Shown in pieces: positions 1 to 5,610 of a DNA stretch of 10,194 bases. The stretch's first letter is position 1; the number at the start of each line of letters is the position of its first letter. The stretch is from Leptolyngbyaceae cyanobacterium SM1_3_5. Its GTDB lineage: Bacteria > Cyanobacteriota > Cyanobacteriia > Elainellales > Elainellaceae. The notes below the pieces were generated by a model. That model did not search any database. It was not told where the DNA came from and worked only from the letters and a program-made list of their open reading frames with translations. The position numbers and the translations under genes were made by a program. The stretch spans positions 1 through 10,194 of the forward strand of contig JAAUTJ010000113.1 of NCBI GenBank assembly GCA_012031475.1, given 5' to 3'.

Positions 1-1322
1 AAGGCAACTAGCACTTCGTCGTCGATTTCCGGCAGGCAGTCGAAACCGCGCTGATTGCCTGCCCCCGCCGCGACCACTCGCGCCCAATTGCTGGCGTGGT
101 CTTCGGTCAGGGTGGGAAACTTGACTTTGACTCGTCCCCAGCCTTCCGGGTCTTCGTTGTCAGTGACGATGCCGACGAGGAAGGTTTGTCCGGGGTTGGG
201 TCGGGTGGAGGGGGCGATCGCGCTCAGCAAATTGCCCGACTGCATTCCCCGGACGCTAAATTCCGTTGTGTAGACGCGCTCCACGTACACATGCCGCGTT
301 TCGCTGATGTAGTATTTGCCGCTGTGCGAACCGAGATTTTTGAGATCGACAATTCGCCCCGGACGAATATGCGGATTGCCTTCACCTTTGGCATCGGCGG
401 TAACAAATTGTCCGCCCAGTTCATTACACAAAACCTGCGCCATTACGTCCGCTTCTTTGGGTTGAAACACAGGCTGATCGACCACGATCAGCTTCGGATT
501 AGCGGGCTGTCCATTAAATGCGGTGCTGGTGCGGCTACCTTTTCCATTCTGAGTTTCTGTGAGTAGCTGCTCGGTTTGCGCTTTGGCGAGAATGGTGCGT
601 TTGGTGCTGTAGTCCCAGCCGCGCACTTCGACTTCTTTGACCTGTTCGGCACTGGTCAGCCGGACGCGAAAGCTCTGCAAATCTTTCAGCCATTCCAGCT
701 TCAAAGTTTGATTCGGATTCGACTTTGGCTTGCGAAAATTGAGTTTACCGTCCTCTACAAATAGCTCAAACCCAATTCGAGTGGCTCGATCGCGCAAAAA
801 CTCCATGTTGGTTTGATTCGCTTGAAACACATAGTCATGTGCGACTCCGCTGGCATCGATTGTTCCCGGTTCAATGCCCACTTCTTTGACGACTTTTTCG
901 ACAATATCTTTGTCGGTCATATTTTGAAACGATCGATTATGTCGTCCCCGAAATAATCGATGCGAGACATCATAGCCGCGCACCACGACGGGAGCCTGGG
1001 TGCGTTCAGTGAAGTGGGTTTCGATCGCCGTAATCTCTCCCATTAGGAGAATGTCTTGTTTCTCTTCCTTAAATTCTTGAGAGTCGGTGCTGGCGTGAAA
1101 GCCAATTTCGATCGAATTACCAATTTTGAGCAGGTCTTGATATTTCCAGGGCTGATCCTGCACAGTACCCGACTGGTAATCGTTTCGGATGACGAGCGTA
1201 AACATTCCGGGCTGATGCAAACTTTCTTCGACAAATGCTTGCAGAATATCTTCCATCAGCGTATCCGGCGCGTCTGCTCCGTCAATTTTGAGAGTGGGTA
1301 GCGATCGATAAGTCCCAGCCAT
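1..1322 (-). CDS. VgrG/Afp8-type hub-spike protein, N-terminal 440 residues (partial)
   Basis: The frame opens at ATG 1322 (MAGTYRSLPTLKIDG) and runs without a stop to the window edge. Residues 1 to about 370 correspond to the gp27/phage late control D-type hub: LMEDILQAFVEESLHQPGMF, ILLMGEITAIETHF, VVVRGYDVSHRLFRGRHNRSF, MTDKDIVEKVVKEVG, NMEFLRDRATRIGFELFV, VKEVEVRGWD and SGKYYISETRHVY. From about 377 the gp5-like OB-fold starts: FLVGIVTDNEDPEGWGRVKVKFP, NWARVVAAGAG, FDCLPEIDDEVLV. In the particle this trimer caps the tube at the baseplate and carries the spike; the end of the OB domain and the spike lie outside the window. No clear ribosome binding site precedes the ATG. Confidence 0.93.
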   Translation of the reverse strand, partial: MAGTYRSLPTLKIDGADAPDTLMEDILQAFVEESLHQPGMFTLVIRNDYQSGTVQDQPWKYQDLLKIGNSIEIGFHASTDSQEFKEEKQDILLMGEITAIETHFTERTQAPVVVRGYDVSHRLFRGRHNRSFQNMTDKDIVEKVVKEVGIEPGTIDASGVAHDYVFQANQTNMEFLRDRATRIGFELFVEDGKLNFRKPKSNPNQTLKLEWLKDLQSFRVRLTSAEQVKEVEVRGWDYSTKRTILAKAQTEQLLTETQNGKGSRTSTAFNGQPANPKLIVVDQPVFQPKEADVMAQVLCNELGGQFVTADAKGEGNPHIRPGRIVDLKNLGSHSGKYYISETRHVYVERVYTTEFSVRGMQSGNLLSAIAPSTRPNPGQTFLVGIVTDNEDPEGWGRVKVKFPTLTEDHASNWARVVAAGAGNQRGFDCLPEIDDEVLVA

Positions 1323-1366
1323 AATTTTGAATCTCAAGATTTTTTGATAGCAAGTATTTCTGTGAA
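1323..1366 (-). other. Short gap between the Afp7-type and hub genes
   Basis: This 44-bp AT-rich gap has no convincing ribosome binding site or promoter. The only structure seen is a 5-bp inverted repeat (AATCT-TG-AGATT) just before the hub ATG, too weak to call a terminator. Confidence 0.4.
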
Positions 1367-1915
1367 TTATCGACCTGGCTTCTTAGTTTTACGAGCATCT
1401 ATGGTGTCAGTGCGATCTTCAGTTGCTCTAGGCATCCGAGCGCTTTCAGAGGGAATTCCGTCTGTTTCCTTAAGCGTGAGACTGTCTACAACTGCCCGCA
1501 CAGGTGTCCCGTCTGGCAAAAACATCGTCAGCTTGTAAGTGACTCGCTCAACAAAACAGTATTTGAGATAAATCTCTGTACCCCAGGCAAAGGTGAAGAT
1601 GGGAGGACGTTCTTTCCCCTTCACAAATTTAACCGCTTCTTTCAAAGGCTCAATGTATTTCTTCACCACATTTCTGTTGCTGTCATTTTCGTATGTGTCA
1701 AACAGAATGTTGCTAATTGTAATTTTGTAAGCCTGGATATTTGAAAAGCTGACCTTTGGCTTACCTGATGCTTCTGATCGCGTCCCTGCATTATCAGATG
1801 TTTCCACAATGCCTTCAAATGCAAGCTGAGTCGGATTAAACAAGAATTCGATCGGATTGACTCCAGAATCTTCTCCGGGTGCAGCCTTCAGCGTTGCTTT
1901 AACTGGGTTGGACAT
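1367..1915 (-). CDS. CIS tube/baseplate adaptor protein, Afp7-like, without visible LysM domain
   Basis: The 182-residue protein matches the N-terminal domain of CIS tube-initiator proteins (Afp7/PVC7 type, comparable to T4 gp53/gp54-level adaptors). Signs are MSNPVKATLKA, PIEFLFNPTQLAFEG near the start, KVSFSNIQAYKITISNILFDTY, PPIFTFAWGTE, KYCFVERVTYKLTMFLPDGTPVRA and the strand VDSLTLKE. In Afp and PVC this protein joins the tube to the VgrG-like hub and often carries a LysM domain at its C-terminus. Here the protein ends soon after the conserved domain, in a charged tail (RTDTIDARKTKKPGR), with no LysM module. It has its own strong ribosome binding site and precedes the Afp8-type hub gene by 44 bp, as in other eCIS loci. 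Confidence 0.85.
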   Translation of the reverse strand: MSNPVKATLKAAPGEDSGVNPIEFLFNPTQLAFEGIVETSDNAGTRSEASGKPKVSFSNIQAYKITISNILFDTYENDSNRNVVKKYIEPLKEAVKFVKGKERPPIFTFAWGTEIYLKYCFVERVTYKLTMFLPDGTPVRAVVDSLTLKETDGIPSESARMPRATEDRTDTIDARKTKKPGR

Positions 1916-1917
1916 GG

Positions 1918-1944
1918 CGATCGCTCCTTTGTAATCAATTACTG
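1918..1944 (-). promoter_or_regulatory. Leader with strong RBS of the Afp7-type gene (leader copy 2)
   Basis: AAAGGAG lies 8 bases before ATG 1915 and the spacer is the HIP1 octamer. The 27-base leader matches the tube-1 leader at 9326-9353 at almost every position, including the AT-rich near-palindrome TAATTGATTA upstream of the ribosome binding site. Confidence 0.65.
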
Positions 1945-1950
1945 TTGCTT

Positions 1951-3864
1951 TTATCGGCTGCGCTCTCGCTCTTGCGTCAGCTTTTGTTGAATCAGTTGAT
2001 AAACCGCCTGAGTTAGTTCTTCAAGCTGGCGTTGCGGCGGATATACCATCGCGGTCGGCTGCTGTTGGGCATTGGGTGAATTTGGTTGTGCTGTTAGCTT
2101 AATCGATTTGAAGAACTCAGGGCTAATAATATCGATCCAGGGTAGATGATTTGCCGTGATATGAAAATAACGTTCTTTTTCAATCGCCAATCGATCGCGA
2201 ATTAAGCCATAAACTAGTTGTGCAAATAGCTCTAGTTGCTGCTCATCGATCGCTTCTTGCGGTGGTGTCGGAGTGGCAATCGGACTGATAAGAGTGTACT
2301 GCTGTTCAGAATTAGCTTGAGGGGATTGTGAATCAACGGCGGGAGTTGATGGCGAGCGCTCTGCGATCGGACTAACAAGTTCTTCAGTAACCGGAGATTG
2401 CAAATTAAACTGTTGCTGCCACGCCTCAGAATTTTCACCATTCGATTCAGCCAAAAGCCCATCAATGCTAGACCAAGTATTAGGAGCGATCGATGGAGAT
2501 GCTGGTTCGATCGCCTCGAAGCCAGATTGTCGATCGGCTTTGTTCTGCTGTGAATCGAGTTTTGGCATCAGCAAATCAGGCGGTTCAGCTAGTGGTTTTG
2601 CAAGTCCGAGCGGCTGACGTGGAGAAATGAATTCTGCGTGATTGGCCTGAATTGTATCTATGCTGGACTGCTCGACAGCGGGAGAGATCGAAAGATTCGA
2701 TCGCGCCGATTGCTGTTGTTGTGATGGGTCGATCGCGCTGGCAGATTGTTCGGCAAGTTCTGCTTTTGCCTGAAGCATTGGCTCTTGAATTGCGGGTTGA
2801 ATTTGCTCTTGTTCTGGCCTTTTGGCAACATTTGCAGTTGAGTTTGCTTCTGTCAAAACAGTTTCATTCGCGATCGAAGCTGGCTGATTAAAAGAGGCTG
2901 TAATGTCTGAAGGCAACGCAGTAGATTTTGCTTCTGGTGCTTGGCGCGTCTGAATTGTTTCTTGTGCCTGTTGTGCAGAATTTTTGCCTGGTTGATCTGA
3001 GGATGAAGGAACGATCGCTGCTGGTAGTTCCTCTGAAGATGCCGCCGTTTCAGCCTTTATCATTTCTGCCTGTCGCTGAATAGTTGCAGATTCAGATGAT
3101 AGAGGCAACGGTTCTAGCGCAGTTGAATGATCAAGAACTGGTAATATTTTTTGTTGAGTGGAAGGAGATTGATTTGTTGGCTCAATTTGTGGCTGAATGG
3201 CAAGCGGCGCGATCGATTGAGGCTCAGATAACGCAGGTAGCCTAACAGGTCGATCGCTTGAGGGCGGCTCCCTAGCGAGTTCTTCTCCAGGTGCGTTGAC
3301 TGTTTCTGGAGTTGGCAACTGCGGTAGAGAAGCAACAGCTTCAACAACTTCCGGTTCAACCGTTGACTCCTGATTAGCTTGAATCTGAGGCTGATTGGAG
3401 GGCGGTGCAAGAAACGATCGCTCCTGCGACACTTGCGGAGCCGTGACCTGAAGCGAATCAGCTTCCGCCTCCGGGTTTGGCGATCGCGGCGATTCAGAAG
3501 GCGGCTCAGAAGATGGTTCGCTCAGCGATCGAGTCGGCTCGGCCAAATCGGGCTGTAGTCTTTGTTCTAAATCGGTTGCCCTTTGGAGCGGTGCGATCGC
3601 TGACTCAAACTGAACTGGCGATCGCTGAATTGAATCGTCAATTGAATTATCAGAAATTGGAGCGTCCGGAAGTTGATTGTCAGGAAGTTGATCGTGAGGT
3701 TGTGAAGTCGTTTGCCTCGATGCAGCTTCAGATTCTAATGGAGATGGATGCAGGCTTTGATCAAAAGTCGATGCCGTACCATGCTGTTGAAGCGGAGGCT
3801 GAGAGCGAGTTGCTTCTAAGGTTAACGGATTGGGAACTGGCTCGATCGACCGCTCACGATTCAA
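1951..3864 (-). CDS. Long disordered protein with C-terminal double helical motif, unknown function (second of two)
   Basis: This 637-residue frame uses TTG 3864 as its first possible start, overlapping the previous stop by 4 bases; no ribosome binding site is visible, so it depends on coupled translation or is the continuation of the previous gene after a -1 frame change. Residues 1-540 are Ser, Pro, Gln, Glu and Ala rich and look disordered, with QR motifs (SIQRS, PLQRA, TIQRQ). Residues 542-637 look folded: QQLELFAQLVYGLIRDRL plus EKER, a short mixed segment with HLPWIDIISPEFFKSIKL, then RQLEELTQAVYQLI plus ERER at the very end. The same helix motif is in the 49-residue protein at 5461-5610. 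It sits at the Afp6 position just before the Afp7-type gene. A linker or scaffold bound to the baseplate by its C-terminus is a reasonable guess, not shown. Confidence 0.8.
   Translation of the reverse strand: MNRERSIEPVPNPLTLEATRSQPPLQQHGTASTFDQSLHPSPLESEAASRQTTSQPHDQLPDNQLPDAPISDNSIDDSIQRSPVQFESAIAPLQRATDLEQRLQPDLAEPTRSLSEPSSEPPSESPRSPNPEAEADSLQVTAPQVSQERSFLAPPSNQPQIQANQESTVEPEVVEAVASLPQLPTPETVNAPGEELAREPPSSDRPVRLPALSEPQSIAPLAIQPQIEPTNQSPSTQQKILPVLDHSTALEPLPLSSESATIQRQAEMIKAETAASSEELPAAIVPSSSDQPGKNSAQQAQETIQTRQAPEAKSTALPSDITASFNQPASIANETVLTEANSTANVAKRPEQEQIQPAIQEPMLQAKAELAEQSASAIDPSQQQQSARSNLSISPAVEQSSIDTIQANHAEFISPRQPLGLAKPLAEPPDLLMPKLDSQQNKADRQSGFEAIEPASPSIAPNTWSSIDGLLAESNGENSEAWQQQFNLQSPVTEELVSPIAERSPSTPAVDSQSPQANSEQQYTLISPIATPTPPQEAIDEQQLELFAQLVYGLIRDRLAIEKERYFHITANHLPWIDIISPEFFKSIKLTAQPNSPNAQQQPTAMVYPPQRQLEELTQAVYQLIQQKLTQERERSR
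1954..2031 (-). other. C-terminal helical motif copy 2 (VYQLI...ERER)
   Basis: Encodes residues 612-637, RQLEELTQAVYQLIQQKL followed by TQERERSR. It aligns with 2167-2241 in the same gene and with residues 20-45 of the small protein at 5461-5610. Confidence 0.6.
2167..2241 (-). other. Helical motif copy 1 (VYGLI...EKER)
   Basis: Encodes residues 542-566, QQLELFAQLVYGLIRDRL followed by AIEKERY, separated from copy 2 by a 45-residue segment. The shared pattern is L-x2-hydrophobic-x3-VYxLI-x3-L-x3-ER, as in an amphipathic helix. Confidence 0.6.
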
Positions 3865-4931
3865 TTCATTTGTCGCTGAATTGTGGTTTCTGTTGCAGCG
3901 ATCGCTTCAGGCGAATTTAAGGCTGCGGATGTAGAGTCTAGCTGACGTTGCACAGTCGGATCTGACGCCTGTGTTGTTGGATGGGTTGCTGTTGGATTGG
4001 TTGCTGGAGGTGCGATCGTATCAGAGGCCGAAATGATGTCTTCTTCAACGGTAAAGACTGGGTCAGCGATCGGCTCAACCTGCATTGAATTTTGAGCTTG
4101 ATCGGCGCTCGATCGCTGTGGTTCTGCTTGCCGCTGAAGCATCGCCGGACTGTTTTGAGAATTACCCCAATCTGTCGCGGCATCGTTGGTTGCTGATTCC
4201 TCTTCAGATTCATTAAAGACTGGTACGGGCGGTTGGAAAATGTCCGCTTGGGGAGGAAGCGATCGTAGAATTTCAGGCTTTGATTGAATTGCAGGCGTTG
4301 ATTCAATTGCCGGAGTAGATTTCGCTTCAGTATCGGTTGAAGTTTGAGTGAAAGGGTTGATTGGTTGAGGCGATCGCACCCCTAATGGCGAAGTGACTTC
4401 AGCAGGCGATCGCAACTTAAACTGTGCCTGAATTTGAGTTTGAATTTGCTGATGGATGCGATTGAGAGTAGGGATAGCTCCCTGCATCATCTGCCCCATC
4501 TTTGTAGTAGATGGAGTTGCTTGATCAAAGGACGGTTCTGATTTTAAGGAAAGAAAATTTGCGGGTTGAGTCAGCGGTTGACGATCGGCAAGCGGCTGAC
4601 GATTTCCCAGTGGTGCAAGCTCGTTTATGGTAGAAGAATCTGGGTTAGGGCGATCGATCGAATCAATCGATTCTGTTAATTCAGATGCAACAAAAGGTTC
4701 AACGAACTGAGCGGTAGCACCAGGGGTATTTGCTGATTCAGGTAACGCAATGCTGTCTTTTTGTTCAGGCCGTGCTTGAAACGTTGCTTGCAGTTTTTGC
4801 CCGAGTGTGGGTGAAAGGCGACGCTGAAGCGAGCTGCCTGTTGAAAACTGTCCTAAAGGAAGTCGGGCAAACCGCTGAACAGTTTGTCCTAAAGGAATCG
4901 ATGCAAGCGGTTTGTATAGCCCTGGCTCCAT
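3861..4931 (-). CDS. Long disordered Q/S/P-rich protein of unknown function (first of two)
   Basis: The preferred start is ATG 4931, because GGAAG lies 8 bases upstream; a TTG at 4946 would add five residues. The protein is about 356 residues. The first 55 residues are the most ordered-looking part (LYKPLASIPLGQTVQRFARL, then LGQKLQATFQAR). The rest is Ser, Thr, Pro, Gln and Ala rich with few hydrophobic blocks and is probably disordered. QR motifs recur: TVQRF, SLQRR, MLQRQ, TVQRQ and the terminal TIQRQ. Two internal duplications (3976-4005 and 4280-4315) show recent repeat growth. There is no signal peptide or membrane segment. Disordered proteins with repeated QR motifs occur beside eCIS genes, often as cargo or core-associated proteins, but I do not recognise this one. 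It ends in TGA overlapping the next start, and may be one protein with it. Confidence 0.8.
   Translation of the reverse strand: MEPGLYKPLASIPLGQTVQRFARLPLGQFSTGSSLQRRLSPTLGQKLQATFQARPEQKDSIALPESANTPGATAQFVEPFVASELTESIDSIDRPNPDSSTINELAPLGNRQPLADRQPLTQPANFLSLKSEPSFDQATPSTTKMGQMMQGAIPTLNRIHQQIQTQIQAQFKLRSPAEVTSPLGVRSPQPINPFTQTSTDTEAKSTPAIESTPAIQSKPEILRSLPPQADIFQPPVPVFNESEEESATNDAATDWGNSQNSPAMLQRQAEPQRSSADQAQNSMQVEPIADPVFTVEEDIISASDTIAPPATNPTATHPTTQASDPTVQRQLDSTSAALNSPEAIAATETTIQRQMN
3976..4005. repeat. 15-bp tandem duplication inside the first disordered protein gene
   Basis: Two adjacent 15-base units, 3976-3990 (GTTGGATGGGTTGCT) and 3991-4005 (GTTGGATTGGTTGCT), differ at one base. In the protein this gives repeated NPTAT/HPTTQ-like units. 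The unit is a multiple of three, so the frame is kept. Confidence 0.75.
4280..4315. repeat. 18-bp imperfect tandem duplication inside the first disordered protein gene
   Basis: Units 4280-4297 and 4298-4315 match at 15 of 18 bases and encode the doubled peptide STPAIE/STPAIQ. It is in frame and shows length growth by slippage in a disordered segment. Confidence 0.7.
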
Positions 4932-4951
4932 ATCAACAGCTTCCAAATGGC

Positions 4952-5461
4952 TCAGGTAAAGTATCCTGAATCTTTAACTCGACCTTGTGAAAGTTCTTGG
5001 GCACCACCGCCTTTTGCTTTGTTTGTAACTTTCAATCCTTCATAGGCTAACGTCAACTCTTCGATCGCCACCGTGTTTGAATTGGCTTGTAGAGCAGGCG
5101 CTTTCCAGCCAACCGGAACTGCTCCAATTAGCGTCCAGCACTGCATCGTGTCACCCGCCTGATTGAACAGCAAAATATTAATATTGCGCCGTTTGTTTGA
5201 TTCGCCTGCCAAGATTGATTGAATCCATTCCCAGAACGTCAAATTATTTGTAATTCCTCTCTTTAACGTGATGTTAGAAAACTGCGCTTGACCCAGTAGA
5301 ATGCGCTGCTGATCGTTCACACCGCCTTCCATCTGAGTCTCATGCTTAATCTGAACGCTTAACCCAGAACATTCACTAAATGAAGCCGCGATCGTGCTTT
5401 CCATTTCCACATAGAAGCGGTTAGCGGTGACATAGTTGAGCGTATCAGCATCAGATACCAT
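4952..5461 (-). CDS. CIS tube-family protein 3 (gp19/Afp5-like)
   Basis: This 169-residue protein is the third gp19-family member in the operon. It shows YVTANRFYVEME, then FSECSGLSVQ, QFSNITLKRGITNNLTFWEWI, a strand with LLFNQAGDTMQCW, PVGWKAPALQA, and the closing VAIEELTLAYEGLKV. The C-terminal tail after KAKGGGAQEL is extra. The ATG has a strong GGAAGGAG ribosome binding site placed in the end of the preceding small gene, whose stop codon overlaps it (TAATG). Being further from the sheath and near the Afp7- and Afp8-type genes suggests that it forms the tube ring next to the baseplate. That position is inferred from gene order; the family is clear from sequence. Confidence 0.9.
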   Translation of the reverse strand: MVSDADTLNYVTANRFYVEMESTIAASFSECSGLSVQIKHETQMEGGVNDQQRILLGQAQFSNITLKRGITNNLTFWEWIQSILAGESNKRRNINILLFNQAGDTMQCWTLIGAVPVGWKAPALQANSNTVAIEELTLAYEGLKVTNKAKGGGAQELSQGRVKDSGYFT

Positions 5462-5610
5462 TAGATTCTCCTTCCATAGCCGGATCGATCGCGCTGATTT
5501 CGTAGCTCTTCAGCCATTAGTTGATAAACTCGATCGCTCAACTGCCGCAGCAAAATTGGGTCGTTCAAAAGCTGTTCTGCTAGCTTGTTTAACTGCTCTA
5601 CATCAGTCAT
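5461..5610 (-). CDS. 49-residue helical protein of the CIS operon
   Basis: A short frame starts at ATG 5610, overlapping the end of the PBP gene by 8 bases, and ends in TAATG, where its stop overlaps the start of the next tube gene. The protein begins MTDVEQLNKLAEQLL and ends RSGYGRRI. It is almost all helical and charged. Residues 20-45 contain ILLRQLSDRVYQLMAEELR followed by NQRDR, which matches two segments at the C-terminus of the protein at 1951-3864 (pattern LxxLxxxVYxLIxxxL then ExER). Tight overlap on both sides and the shared motif support a real gene. Small proteins sit at comparable positions in eCIS operons (Afp6 type), but no family is claimed. It may bind tube or baseplate proteins through this helix. 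Confidence 0.75.
   Translation of the reverse strand: MTDVEQLNKLAEQLLNDPILLRQLSDRVYQLMAEELRNQRDRSGYGRRI

Noticed and set aside
214..221. Recurring GCGATCGC octamers as a phage or attachment repeat
   Set aside because: This is HIP1, a genome-wide repeat of many cyanobacteria, and is scattered through coding sequence.
96..566. Open plus-strand frame of 156 codons
   Set aside because: It lies antisense to the hub-spike gene, which has clear family motifs in the minus frame; the plus-strand translation resembles nothing.
3477..3920. Open plus-strand frame of 147 codons
   Set aside because: Antisense to the disordered proteins; low-complexity coding DNA often leaves the opposite strand open.
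3938..4306. Minus-strand frame of 122 codons inside the first disordered protein
   Set aside because: Different frame of a Q/S/P-rich gene, with no ribosome binding site and no family pattern.
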